DNA of 64,000 nt, from assembly GCA_024234265.1 (NCBI GenBank), contig JACKOM010000005.1, forward strand, positions 124,001 through 188,000, read 5' to 3'. The notes beneath the pieces were generated by a model. It was given only the letters and a program-made list of their open reading frames with translations. It searched no databases and was not told where the DNA came from. This DNA comes from Oceanospirillaceae bacterium. Its GTDB lineage: Bacteria; Pseudomonadota; Gammaproteobacteria; Pseudomonadales; Oceanobacteraceae. Within the stretch, counting starts at the first letter, position 1. Each line of letters opens with the position of its first letter. Positions 8,781 to 17,964 of the stretch are shown in pieces. The translations under genes were made by a program, and so were the position numbers.

Positions 8781-9410
8781 GTGTTTGAACTGATTTACGC
8801 CGGCGGTTGGATGATGCTGCCCATTTTACTGAGTTCAGTGATTGCGTTAGCTATTATTTTTGAGCGTTTTGTGGCGCTGCGTGCTAATAAAGTGGCCCCG
8901 GAAAATCTGTTAGGTCAGGTGTGGGTGTGGATTAAAAATGACCAACTCGATGGTGGTAAATTAAAAGCCCTGCGTGAAAGCAGTCATCTGGGCGCTATTT
9001 TGGCTGCGGGCCTGGTGAATTCCCGCCACGGCCGCGACATTATGAAAGAGGCCATCGAACAGGCTGCCAGCCAGGTAATCCATGAAATGGAGCGTTTCCT
9101 CAATGCGCTGGGCACCATTGCTGCTGTTGCACCCCTGATGGGTCTGCTGGGCACAGTACTGGGTATGATCTCCGTATTTACCGAAATTATGAGTCAGGGC
9201 ACTGGTAATGCCGGCTCCTTGGCCGGTGGTATTTCCCAGGCATTAATTACCACTGCTGCAGGTTTGTTTGTGGCAATCCCTGCGTTAATCGCACACCGTA
9301 TTTATCAGCGCCGCATTGATGACATGGTTGTGCACATGGAGCAGGAAGCTGTGAAGTTAGTTGATGTGCTGCACGGTGACCGGGAAGTCACAGAAACACC
9401 TGAGGTTTAA
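8781..9410 (+). CDS. exbB: MotA/TolQ/ExbB proton channel family protein
   Basis: This 209-residue protein has three predicted membrane segments: about residues 8-28, then the conserved pair about 110-135 (APLMGLLGTVLGMISVF) and 150-175 (GISQALITTAAGLFVAIPAL). The start codon is GTG three bases after the comEC stop. With the following exbD-like gene it forms a proton-driven motor pair. This ExbB/ExbD pair is usual between comEC and lpxK in Pseudomonas relatives. Its partner TonB/TolA protein is not evident nearby, so the energised process is unclear. Confidence 0.88.
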   Translation: MFELIYAGGWMMLPILLSSVIALAIIFERFVALRANKVAPENLLGQVWVWIKNDQLDGGKLKALRESSHLGAILAAGLVNSRHGRDIMKEAIEQAASQVIHEMERFLNALGTIAAVAPLMGLLGTVLGMISVFTEIMSQGTGNAGSLAGGISQALITTAAGLFVAIPALIAHRIYQRRIDDMVVHMEQEAVKLVDVLHGDREVTETPEV

Positions 9411-9413
9411 TCT

Positions 9414-9827
9414 GTGAAATTCAAACGTCAGGACCGAGAAGAGCTGCAGCTGAATCTGACACCCTTAATTGATGTGGTTTTTTTACTGCTGATATTTTTT
9501 ATGGTGTCCACGACTTTTACCAAAGAAAACCATCTGGCCATCAGTTTGCCGGAGGCCGATGGCGAAGTCAGCGAAACAACCGATAAATCCATTGAAGTGG
9601 TGATTGATAAGTCAGGTGCTTATTCGATTAATGGTCAGGCACTGATTAATAATCAAATCGCTACAATTAAATCCGCTCTGGAGAAAATCTCCAATGGTAA
9701 ACGTGATTTACCATTTGTGATTACCGCAGATGCTAATACCCCCCATCAGGCTGTTGTGCGTGCCATGGATGCTGCTGGTCAGCTGGGCTTTGCTCATCTC
9801 AGTATTACCAGTAAGAAGCCGGAATAA
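9414..9827 (+). CDS. exbD: ExbD/TolR family protein
   Basis: This 137-residue protein has one N-terminal membrane segment containing the family motif LTPLIDVVFLLLIFFMV, whose Asp takes part in proton conduction, and a periplasmic domain. The start is GTG, three bases after the exbB stop. It acts with the preceding proton channel protein. Confidence 0.9.
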   Translation: MKFKRQDREELQLNLTPLIDVVFLLLIFFMVSTTFTKENHLAISLPEADGEVSETTDKSIEVVIDKSGAYSINGQALINNQIATIKSALEKISNGKRDLPFVITADANTPHQAVVRAMDAAGQLGFAHLSITSKKPE

Positions 9828-9829
9828 TT

Positions 9830-11596
9830 ATGTCGCTCCCCCATGAAAAATTAAAAGCCGGTCAGGATAATGACTGGCTGATTTATCGCCGTTTGCTGCG
9901 ATATGTCATGAAATATAAATTCCAGTTTTTGCTGAGTATTATCGGCTTTGGAATTTTTGCAGCATCAGCCCCCTTGCTGGCGCACATGATGAAAGTCATT
10001 GCGGATGTATTTAATAATCCGACCCTGGAAAACCGCGTGATGCTGGTCGGTGCTGTGGTGGGGATATTTGTCTTGCGTGGTTTGGGCACATTCCTGGGTA
10101 CCTATTATATTTCCATTGTAGGGCGTTCAACGATCCATGATCTGCGTACCGCATTGTTTAATCATCTGCTGTTGCTGCCCAATTCCTATTACGACCGTAA
10201 TAGTCGTGGCCATGTTATTTCCAAGATGTCCTATGACGTTGAGCAGATTTATGGTGCATCCACCAAGGCGATTACCTCGCTCGCCCAGGAAGGCCTGACG
10301 GTTTTATCTCTACTGGGTTATATGTTTTATACCAACTGGAAATTAACCCTAATATTCTTCGCGGTGACACCTTTTGTGGGCATAGTGGTGAGTAAAGCGA
10401 ATGGTTATTTCAAAAAATACAGCCGTCGTATCCAGCAAACCATGGGGGATGTTACCCAGATAGCGGGTGAATCTATTAACGGCTACAAAGAAGTGAAGAT
10501 CTTCGGTGGTTATGAATATGAAGAGGCGCGCTTTGAAAAGGCCAGCTGGCAAAACTGCGTGCAATCCGTTAAGTACACCCGTGTAAACGCCGTAAGCGTA
10601 CCTGTTATGCAGCTTGCTGTAGCCATGTCTATTTCCGTCATTGTTTGGGTGGCGATGATGCCCTCAATTCGTGGCAGCATGGATATTGGTTTATTCCTGT
10701 CTTTCATGGCGGCGGCCAGTACGCTTGCTAAGCCTATGCGTACCCTGGCAGATATTAACTCCCTGGTGCAGCGCGGCATTACCGCCGCTGAAAGTGTATT
10801 TTCAGTATTGGATGAAGATCCGGAAACAGATGATGGCAAAGTAAGCGTTGAGCGTAGTGCCGGTGATATTGCATTTAAAAATGTCACGTTCCGCTATGAA
10901 AGTTCCGAAAAAGATGTGCTTTCGCAGGTTTCATTCGATGGTACGCAGGGTAAGACAATTGCTTTGGTTGGTAAGTCGGGCAGTGGTAAATCCACCATCA
11001 TCAGTCTGCTGGGGCGTTTTTACGAGCCGGTTGAAGGTGAAGTTTTATTGGATGGCTTGCCTTTACAGCAATATAAATTGCGGGATTTGCGTAACCAGAT
11101 CGCCATGGTGAGTCAAAACGTTACCCTGTTTAACGACACTATTTTTAACAATATTGCCTACGGCAGCCTTAAACATAAAACCCGCGACGAAGTGCTTGCC
11201 GCAGCTAAAGCCGCCCATGCGCTGGAATTTATCGACACCTTACCCAATGGCATTGACACCATGATTGGTGATAACGGCGTCATGTTGTCCGGTGGTCAGC
11301 GTCAGCGTTTAGCAATTGCTCGCGCCATTCTGAAAAACGCCCCTATTTTAATTCTGGATGAAGCGACATCTGCGCTGGATACTGAATCTGAGCGTTATAT
11401 TCAGGATGCACTGGAAAAATTCATGGTTGGCCGCACAACCTTTGTTGTGGCGCACCGCCTGAGTACCATCGAAAAAGCCGACATGATTATGGTTGTGCAT
11501 GAGGGCAAAATCATGGAGCAGGGTAGCCATCAGGCTCTACTTGCCCAGGGTGGTATGTATAAAACCCTGCACTCCATGCAGTTTAGTGGCATGTAA
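9830..11596 (+). CDS. msbA: Lipid A flippase MsbA (ABC transporter)
   Basis: This 588-residue half-transporter flips core-lipid A across the inner membrane. An N-terminal six-helix membrane domain (about residues 30-325) is followed by a nucleotide-binding domain with Walker A GKSGSGKST (about 382), signature LSGGQRQR (about 486) and Walker B ILILDEATSALD. Its stop overlaps the lpxK start by one base. The msbA-lpxK pairing matches the usual gene order in enterics and fits lipopolysaccharide assembly. Confidence 0.94.
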   Translation: MSLPHEKLKAGQDNDWLIYRRLLRYVMKYKFQFLLSIIGFGIFAASAPLLAHMMKVIADVFNNPTLENRVMLVGAVVGIFVLRGLGTFLGTYYISIVGRSTIHDLRTALFNHLLLLPNSYYDRNSRGHVISKMSYDVEQIYGASTKAITSLAQEGLTVLSLLGYMFYTNWKLTLIFFAVTPFVGIVVSKANGYFKKYSRRIQQTMGDVTQIAGESINGYKEVKIFGGYEYEEARFEKASWQNCVQSVKYTRVNAVSVPVMQLAVAMSISVIVWVAMMPSIRGSMDIGLFLSFMAAASTLAKPMRTLADINSLVQRGITAAESVFSVLDEDPETDDGKVSVERSAGDIAFKNVTFRYESSEKDVLSQVSFDGTQGKTIALVGKSGSGKSTIISLLGRFYEPVEGEVLLDGLPLQQYKLRDLRNQIAMVSQNVTLFNDTIFNNIAYGSLKHKTRDEVLAAAKAAHALEFIDTLPNGIDTMIGDNGVMLSGGQRQRLAIARAILKNAPILILDEATSALDTESERYIQDALEKFMVGRTTFVVAHRLSTIEKADMIMVVHEGKIMEQGSHQALLAQGGMYKTLHSMQFSGM

Positions 11597-12564
11597 TGTT
11601 AGAACGTTGGTTTAACCGGGCTTGGTATGGCGGCTTGCAATGGACATGGTTGCTGCTGCCGCTGATGCTGATATACAGGTATGTTGTTGTGCAGCGGCGC
11701 AAGTCTTATCTCGCGGCGCGAACCAAGCAGCTCGGTGTGCCTGTTATTGTGGTGGGCAATATTACGGTTGGCGGCACGGGTAAAACCCCTGTCATTTGTG
11801 AATTAGCCTGCCAGCTGAGTGCGCAAGGTAAGCGCGTTGGTGTACTCAGTCGTGGTTATGGTGCCAAAGCGCCTTTTTATCCGTTCCCAGTAAAAACAGA
11901 TTCCCCGGTAAATGAAGCGGGTGATGAACCCTTGTTAATCGCCCAGCGTGGTTACAGCGTGGTAATCGACCCTGTACGCAGCCGTGGCGCGCAACATCTC
12001 GCCGCCATGGGTGTTGACGTCATTTTGTGTGATGACGGCATGCAGCATTACGCGCTCTACCGTGATCTTGAAATTTGTCTGCTGGATGGTGAGCGTCAGT
12101 TAGGTAATCGCCAGTTATTACCTGTTGGCCCGTTGCGGGAGCCTGCATCGCGCCTCAATGAAGTGGATTTTGTTTGGTATAACGGCGCAAATGGGGCGGA
12201 TTGTTTTTATTTGCAGCCTGCGGCATTTGTTAATCTTAAAACCAGGCAGCGTATTTCCGTTGATGCATTTAATGCGGGCGCATGTGTTGCTGTGGCGGGC
12301 ATAGGCAATCCGCAGCGTTTTTTTTCTACCTTGCAGCAGATGGGAATAGAAGCACACTGCATCCCATTGCCGGATCACTATGCCTATGCGGAAGATGATT
12401 TTGCTCAATATGCCGAGCAAAAGCTGATTATGACGGAAAAAGATGCCGTAAAATGCAGTGGCTTTGCGACAGAGAATATGTGGTATCTGGAAGTGCAGGC
12501 TCAAATTCCACAGCATTTGTTATCAATGTTTATTAAGCGTCTTGATGAGGTGGCTCATGGATAA
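11596..12564 (+). CDS. lpxK: Tetraacyldisaccharide 4'-kinase LpxK
   Basis: This 322-residue membrane-associated kinase adds the 4'-phosphate to the lipid A precursor. It has an N-terminal membrane segment (about residues 12-30) and the P-loop region VVGNITVGGTGKTP (about 51-64). Later segments such as LSRGYG, DEP and CDDGMQHYAL are typical for the family. Length is standard. It overlaps msbA by one base and the next gene by eight bases. Confidence 0.95.
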   Translation: MLERWFNRAWYGGLQWTWLLLPLMLIYRYVVVQRRKSYLAARTKQLGVPVIVVGNITVGGTGKTPVICELACQLSAQGKRVGVLSRGYGAKAPFYPFPVKTDSPVNEAGDEPLLIAQRGYSVVIDPVRSRGAQHLAAMGVDVILCDDGMQHYALYRDLEICLLDGERQLGNRQLLPVGPLREPASRLNEVDFVWYNGANGADCFYLQPAAFVNLKTRQRISVDAFNAGACVAVAGIGNPQRFFSTLQQMGIEAHCIPLPDHYAYAEDDFAQYAEQKLIMTEKDAVKCSGFATENMWYLEVQAQIPQHLLSMFIKRLDEVAHG

Positions 12565-12745
12565 AAAACTTTTGTCGTTACTGGTTTGCCCGTTATGCAA
12601 AGGTCAGGTGCATCTTGAGCGTGAGCGCCAGGAATTGGTGTGCCGCGCTGATGGTATTGCATTTCCGATTGATGACGGTATCCCGGTAATGTTGGTCGAA
12701 CGTGCCCGTAAATTATCGGTAGAAGAAAAACTCGATAAGGCCTGA
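12557..12745 (+). CDS. ycaR: Trm112/YcaR family small protein
   Basis: This 62-residue protein of the Trm112 (UPF0434) family starts at the ATG overlapping the lpxK end (MDKKLLSLLVCPLCKG). It has the Cys pair CPLC and a third Cys in LVCRADG, with the conserved GIAFPIDDGIPVML ending. It is usually encoded between lpxK and kdsB. Here kdsB does not follow. Function in bacteria is uncertain; eukaryotic Trm112 activates methyltransferases. Confidence 0.92.
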   Translation: MDKKLLSLLVCPLCKGQVHLERERQELVCRADGIAFPIDDGIPVMLVERARKLSVEEKLDKA

Positions 12746-12749
12746 TTTT

Positions 12750-13502
12750 TCACTGGGCGTAATAATTGAAGGGATCCTCGGGGGTCCCTTTAAATCTCAG
12801 CTCAAAATACAAGGCTGCTTTACCGGATATCTCACCTGCAGCTGCAATTAGCTGACCTTTTTCGACTTCATCCCCCTCCCGTATAAATGCCTGATAGGTG
12901 TTGCCATAGACGCTGATTAAGTCATTTTCATGTTGTATCAGTATCAAGTTGCCGTAATCCGCAATGCCGTTGCCACTGTAAATAACTTGGCCTGAATCCA
13001 CGGCCACCACGGCATCCCCCAGTTTTGCTGGGATGCTGATGCCATGTTTAATGCTGGGGTATTGGATGTTTTGCCCGGGTATTTGCCCTTGCTCCAGGGG
13101 CCATAAAATGGCGGGGCGACTGGTGTGGGGTGCGTTGCTTGATACAGCGGGGGCTGGGATTTGTTCAGTACTATTTTTGGCTGTGTTTAACGAAGCCTGG
13201 GGGGCGTTAGTTGGGCTGGGGATCCTGAGCTGCAGGCTGAGATATACGCTACTGCATGCGCTGATCAGGGCAACCCCTAAAATGCAGAAGATAATATGCA
13301 TCGGGCTGAATTGCGTACGCTGTAAGTGATCGTGTTGTTTTTCAAGGCGTGTAAGGCGTTGATCTATGCGCACCACACGGTTATTGAGCCCCATGATAAA
13401 AGCTGCAGCCCCCTGTTTTGGCTGGCTCTGTTTGAGATTGATGGGCTTGCTCTTGTGTGGATTCTGAGTGGCCAGGGCAACCATAGGGGCCTCCTTTTTC
13501 AT
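12750..13502 (-). CDS. Degenerate LytM (M23) domain protein, probably inactive
   Basis: This 250-residue protein has a cytoplasmic basic N-terminus, one membrane segment (about residues 66-92), a Ser/Pro/Ala-rich linker and a C-terminal LytM domain (about 145-248). All expected zinc ligands look replaced: the HxGxD site reads KHGIS, the YAH site reads YGN, and the final HFE site reads YFE. This matches EnvC/NlpD-like proteins that activate amidases rather than cut peptidoglycan. It is inverted relative to its neighbours and occupies the position where kdsB commonly lies. An amidase-activator role is inference. Confidence 0.78.
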   Translation of the reverse strand: MKKEAPMVALATQNPHKSKPINLKQSQPKQGAAAFIMGLNNRVVRIDQRLTRLEKQHDHLQRTQFSPMHIIFCILGVALISACSSVYLSLQLRIPSPTNAPQASLNTAKNSTEQIPAPAVSSNAPHTSRPAILWPLEQGQIPGQNIQYPSIKHGISIPAKLGDAVVAVDSGQVIYSGNGIADYGNLILIQHENDLISVYGNTYQAFIREGDEVEKGQLIAAAGEISGKAALYFELRFKGTPEDPFNYYAQ

Positions 13503-13606
13503 TGCTGGTATTGGTTAGCAGGTAATTTGCCAGCATTTATAACTCAATGATTACTCAGGAGTTTTAGCCTTGGCTCGGCTACAATGAGCGATAAAGCGGC
13601 AAGGTT

Positions 13607-15076
13607 ATGCATATGCAGCGGATTTTATTTGTATGTCTCGGTAATATTTGCCGCTCGCCTACGGCAGAAGCCGTGTTGCGGGGTATGGCGCTGCGCGAAG
13701 GTGTGCAGCTCGTAGTGGATTCAGCTGGTACAGCTGCCTACCATGCTGGTGAATCGCCGGACCCTCGCACGTGCAGTTCTGCGGCGCAGCGCGGTTATGA
13801 TATGCAAGGGCAATTTGCCCGCCAGGTCAGAGTTGAAGATTTCCGGGATTTTGATTTTGTTTTTGCCATGGACCGGCAAAATCTGCTCGAACTGCAGAAG
13901 CTGAAAGCCGGGCAAGCGGGTGTTAATCCTGAATTATTTCTGCAGGTTTACGGTGGTATGGGCATAAATGAAGTGCCGGACCCTTATTATGGTGGGCAGT
14001 GGGGCTTTGAAAATGTACTCGATTTGCTTGAAGACGCATGTGCTCGATTTCTGAAGGCTTTAAAAATGGCAAACATAACAGCAAATAAATCCCTTCTGGA
14101 AATGAACACTCTGGCGATAAATGCCAATGCCCGCTATTTAGCAGAAGCAGAATGCATGACTGATGTGCATGAAATAATGGCATTCGCAAAACGTGAAAGC
14201 TTGCCTTTATTTGTTATGGGAGGGGGTAGCAATCTTATCCTCGCGGATGAAATTCAAGGTGTGGTGCTGCGATATGTCGCCCAGCAAGTTCAAGTTCTCA
14301 AAGAAGATGATTTAAGCGTTGTAATACGCGTTGATGCGGGTGTTATGTGGCATCAATTAGTGATGCATACGCTTGCTGCGAATTGGTATGGCCTCGAGAA
14401 TCTTGCACTTATTCCCGGCACTGCAGGTGCAGCACCGGTGCAAAATATCGGCGCATACGGGGTTGAAGTCGAATCATTTATAGAATTAGTCGAAGGTTTA
14501 GACCTTTTGACGGGTGAGCTGCGCACTTATTCCCATGACGAGTGTAAATTTGCCTACCGGGACAGTATTTTTAAACACGCATTGCGCGATAAGTTTCTGA
14601 TTACGGCTGTGCAGATGCGCCTGTCTAAATCAGCAGCGCCCGTTTTAAGTTACGCACCCTTGGCGGACAGGGCAAAAACAGTTCCAGGGGTATCGCCAGT
14701 GGAGTTAGCGCAGTGGGTGATTGAATTGCGGTCCAGTAAATTACCGGATCCTGCTGTGTTGCCAAACGCGGGGTCTTTTTTTAAAAATCCGGTTTTAACC
14801 CAGGATCAATATCAGGACTTAAAAACCCGTTTTCCTGATTTGCCGGCTTATCCCAGTGGTGAGGCATACAAGGTCCCAGCAGCGTGGTTAATTGATCGTA
14901 TGGGTTTGAAAGGTGAGCGCATAGGCCTTGTCGAAGTTAATCGTCTGCAGCCACTGGTGTTGATTAATCATGGTGGGAATGGTGCTGATGTTTTACACGC
15001 GGCCCATGAAATTCAGCGCAAAATTCTGCAGCAATTCTCTGTTGAGTTGGAAATTGAACCACAAACCTTGCCTTGA
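13607..15076 (+). CDS. murB: Fusion of low-molecular-weight protein-tyrosine phosphatase and UDP-N-acetylenolpyruvoylglucosamine reductase
   Basis: One 489-codon frame holds two enzymes. Residues about 3-153 form a low-molecular-weight phosphatase with P-loop CLGNICRS (nucleophile Cys10, Arg16) and general acid Asp125 in VPDPYY. Residues about 154-489 form MurB, which makes UDP-N-acetylmuramate: FAD site MGGGSNLIL, YRDSIF with the catalytic Ser, and NAGSFFKNP. The genes are normally separate neighbours. An ATG at 14066 with GAAGG upstream could start MurB alone. A TAA sits one base out of frame at 14061-14063, so a single-base difference would separate them. Confidence 0.9.
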   Translation: MHMQRILFVCLGNICRSPTAEAVLRGMALREGVQLVVDSAGTAAYHAGESPDPRTCSSAAQRGYDMQGQFARQVRVEDFRDFDFVFAMDRQNLLELQKLKAGQAGVNPELFLQVYGGMGINEVPDPYYGGQWGFENVLDLLEDACARFLKALKMANITANKSLLEMNTLAINANARYLAEAECMTDVHEIMAFAKRESLPLFVMGGGSNLILADEIQGVVLRYVAQQVQVLKEDDLSVVIRVDAGVMWHQLVMHTLAANWYGLENLALIPGTAGAAPVQNIGAYGVEVESFIELVEGLDLLTGELRTYSHDECKFAYRDSIFKHALRDKFLITAVQMRLSKSAAPVLSYAPLADRAKTVPGVSPVELAQWVIELRSSKLPDPAVLPNAGSFFKNPVLTQDQYQDLKTRFPDLPAYPSGEAYKVPAAWLIDRMGLKGERIGLVEVNRLQPLVLINHGGNGADVLHAAHEIQRKILQQFSVELEIEPQTLP

Positions 15077-15122
15077 TTTTGTTGGGCTTAAGTGCGGGTT
15101 GAATGAAATAATCAGCAGAAAT

Positions 15123-15148
15123 AAAAAAGGGCCCTAAGGCCCTTTTTT
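15123..15148. terminator. Bidirectional terminator between murB and rne
   Basis: An 11-bp perfect stem (15123-15133 with 15138-15148, arms AAAAAAGGGCC and GGCCCTTTTTT) closes a four-base loop. The A-run and T-run flanks let it work for both converging genes. Confidence 0.92.
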
Positions 15149-15152
15149 ATTG

Positions 15153-17630
15153 TCAGGCATCAGTCGCCTGATTTGCTTGTTCCGCCTCGCGCTGGCGACG
15201 GCGAACTTCACGCGGGTCGTTATACGCGCGGCCGGATTCAGCCAGAACAGGTGTTGCCTGTGCTTCTTCTGCAGCGTTATTAACAACGGGTTGCGGTTCT
15301 TCAATTGTTGCAACAACAGGTGCAGCTTCCACTGGGGCGGCAACCTGTTCTGGTTCTGCCTTGGTTTCAGCAACAACAGGTGCAGCTTCACTTGCGGCAG
15401 GCGCTTGTTGAGCCACTACTGGTTCTGCAGCTACAACTGTTTCTACAGGTGCTGTGTTTTCAATGATGTTGTTTTCAGTATTAACAACAGCTTCAGCGGC
15501 AATCACCTGCGCAGCATTTTCATTGCTTTCAATTTCGGCAATAACAGCTTCGTCAGGCAGGCGACGGGTTACCTGGTCATCCAGTTTGGCGTTGCGTTGC
15601 TGGCTGCGGTTACGGCGGCGGTTGCGGCCTTTACGCTCTTCGTTACCGTCCTGCGCAGGGTTACGGTTTTCAACGTTGCCGTTTACATCGTTGCGTGGGC
15701 GCTCGGTACGTTCAGGGCGTGGAGTGTTCTCACGATCCTGACGCTCAGGGCGCTCACTGTTCTGGCGGCGACGATTATTGCCTTCAGTGCTGCGCGGTGC
15801 CCGTTCGGTGCGCTCGCTTCGCTCTGTGTTGCGCTGTTCGTTACGGTTGTTGTCGCTGCGTTCAGTGCGGGTTTTGTTACCGTTGCGGTTATCGTTACGT
15901 TTGTTGCGATTACCGTTGGTGGCAGTTTTACGTGCAGCCGGCTTAGTAGCGGGCTTTTCCTCTTCGGAAGTAAAAATACCGCTGATGGTTTTAGCGAGTT
16001 TGCTGAATAAAGAGGTTTTTTCGACTTCTTTTTCTTTCACTTCGCGGCGCACGGGTACGGACTGAACAGCAGCAGCTTCGCGTTTGTTGATCTGAACTTC
16101 TTCCAGTTCCAGGGCCAGTTCCTGTTCGTATTTGATCTCGTAACTTGCTACGTCAGCTGTGTTGTCACTGCTGCGGATACGCAGTACTTCAAAGTGCGGG
16201 GTAGCCAGATTCGGGTTAGGGATAATCATAACCTGAACGCCGTGGCGCTTTTCGATATCCACAACTTCGTTACGTTTTTCGTTGCCGAGGAAGGCGGAAA
16301 CATCAACCGGTACGATTGCACGAACCTGCGAGGTATTTTCTTTACCAGCTTCTTCTTCGATCAGGCGCAGAATAGAAAGACCCAGGGAGCGCATATCGCG
16401 AACGAAACCTGTGCCGCTGCAGCGTGGGCAGACGTGGCCAGTGGTTTCACCCAGGGATGGGCGCAGACGCTGGCGGGACATTTCCAACAGACCAAAACGG
16501 GAGATGCGGCCGATCTGTACGCGGGCGCGGTCAGATTCGAGTGCATCTTGCATGCGTTTTTCAACATCACGCTGGTTTTTGGTGGAGGTCATGTCGATGA
16601 AATCGATTACGATCAGGCCGCCCATGTCGCGCAGACGTAACTGACGAGCAATTTCATCTGCCGCTTCTAAGTTGGTTGCCAGTGCAGTCTCTTCAATGTC
16701 AGCACCTTTGGTGGCGCGGGAAGAGTTAATATCGATAGAAACCAGAGCTTCGGTGGCGTCGATAACAATGGAGCCGCCTGAAGGCAGTTTCACTTCGCGC
16801 TGGAATGCGGTTTCGATCTGAGCTTCGATCTGATAGCGGCTGAACAGGGGAGTTGGGTCCTGATACAGCTTAATTTTGTTGGTAAAAGATGGCATTACCT
16901 GCTGCACGAAACTCAGTGCTTCCTGGTAAACCTCTTCATCATCGATCAGCACTTCGCTGATGTCCTGGCGCAGGTAATCGCGGATTGCGCGGATAACAAC
17001 GTTGCTTTCCTGCAGTAACAGACAAGGGGCAGGGCGTTCGCTGGATGCCTGGGTGATAGCAGCCCAGAGTTGCATCAGGTAATCCAGGTCAGCCTGTAAT
17101 TCTTCTGCACTGCGGCCTATACCGGCGGTGCGTACGATAACGCCCATGTCGTCAGGAACATTGATGTCCTTCAGGGCTTCGCGGATTTGGTTGCGCTCAT
17201 CACCTTCGATGCGGCGGGAGATGCCACCGGCACGGGAGTTGTTTGGCATTAACACCAGGTAACGGCCAGCCAGGCTTACCATAGTGGTAAGGGCTGCACC
17301 TTTGTTGCCACGCTCTTCTTTATCAACCTGCACAATAACTTCAGTGCCTTCGGCGATAACATCTTTGATGTTGGGGCGGCCCTGGGGCTGGGATTTGAAG
17401 TATTCCCGGGAAATTTCTTTCAGTGGCAGAAAGCCATGGCGCTCTGCGCCAAAATCTACGAAAGCGGCTTCCAGGCTGGGTTCAGCGCGGGTGATGCGGC
17501 CTTTATAAATGTTGGCTTTTTTCTGTTCGCGGGAGGTTGGTTCGATGTCGAGGTCGTATAAACGCTGACCATCAACGAGGGCAACACGCATCTCTTCAGA
17601 TTGAGTTGCGTTAATTAACATTCTTTTCAT
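15153..17630 (-). CDS. rne: Ribonuclease E
   Basis: This 825-residue endoribonuclease is the scaffold of the RNA degradosome. The N-terminal half contains the start MKRMLINATQSEEMRVALVDG, the S1 domain (about residues 35-125), the RNase H-like and DNase I-like regions, and the Zn-link CPRCSGTG near residue 402. From about residue 510 the C-terminal half is low complexity: an Arg/Asn/Glu-rich segment suited to RNA binding, then Ala/Val/Glu/Pro repeats, ending in AYNDPREVRRRQREAE. The C-terminus is shorter than in E. coli (1061 residues). A long leader precedes it. Confidence 0.96.
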   Translation of the reverse strand: MKRMLINATQSEEMRVALVDGQRLYDLDIEPTSREQKKANIYKGRITRAEPSLEAAFVDFGAERHGFLPLKEISREYFKSQPQGRPNIKDVIAEGTEVIVQVDKEERGNKGAALTTMVSLAGRYLVLMPNNSRAGGISRRIEGDERNQIREALKDINVPDDMGVIVRTAGIGRSAEELQADLDYLMQLWAAITQASSERPAPCLLLQESNVVIRAIRDYLRQDISEVLIDDEEVYQEALSFVQQVMPSFTNKIKLYQDPTPLFSRYQIEAQIETAFQREVKLPSGGSIVIDATEALVSIDINSSRATKGADIEETALATNLEAADEIARQLRLRDMGGLIVIDFIDMTSTKNQRDVEKRMQDALESDRARVQIGRISRFGLLEMSRQRLRPSLGETTGHVCPRCSGTGFVRDMRSLGLSILRLIEEEAGKENTSQVRAIVPVDVSAFLGNEKRNEVVDIEKRHGVQVMIIPNPNLATPHFEVLRIRSSDNTADVASYEIKYEQELALELEEVQINKREAAAVQSVPVRREVKEKEVEKTSLFSKLAKTISGIFTSEEEKPATKPAARKTATNGNRNKRNDNRNGNKTRTERSDNNRNEQRNTERSERTERAPRSTEGNNRRRQNSERPERQDRENTPRPERTERPRNDVNGNVENRNPAQDGNEERKGRNRRRNRSQQRNAKLDDQVTRRLPDEAVIAEIESNENAAQVIAAEAVVNTENNIIENTAPVETVVAAEPVVAQQAPAASEAAPVVAETKAEPEQVAAPVEAAPVVATIEEPQPVVNNAAEEAQATPVLAESGRAYNDPREVRRRQREAEQANQATDA

Positions 17631-17957
17631 GTACTACCGTAGCTCTTAAATGCGCTTGGCCGCGTAGCGGACACAGGGTAGCTAAATCAAAATATTTACG
17701 TGTGCGTTGCGTGAAAAACGAAAATCTACGACTGTTTCGCGCAGGGTGGTGGTCTTATTGTTCGATTGCCATCACCGGACACAGCATAAGCTGATTTCGC
17801 AGCTCCTCGTCCCAACGGACCAAGAGCGCTATAAGTTTTTTCCCAGCCTGACCGGCTTGGGAACCCAAATTCCCGGGTAGATCTTTGCGTTTCCTACCCA
17901 TATGTCAGTATCATCCGGCCACTTTTATTGTTACCGCCAGTAATGCGGCGGGCCAGA
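17631..17957 (-). promoter_or_regulatory. Long 5' leader of rne, possible autoregulatory RNA
   Basis: No gene is seen in the 390 bases between rne and rluC. A promoter at 17965-17992 would give rne a leader of about 327 nucleotides. In the rne direction it contains a hairpin pairing 17894-17899 with 17875-17880 (GGGTAG/CTACCC) and a stronger one pairing 17854-17863 with 17840-17848 (one bulged base, loop GGTCA) followed by an A-run. RNase E in E. coli controls its own mRNA through such a leader, and a similar role here is inferred. Confidence 0.5.
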
Positions 17958-17964
17958 CCGGCTG

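Noticed and set aside
15150..16010. Open frame of 286 codons opposite rne
   Set aside because: It is the antisense of the low-complexity C-terminal half of RNase E; the Cys/Phe-rich translation has no domain and the real gene is certain.
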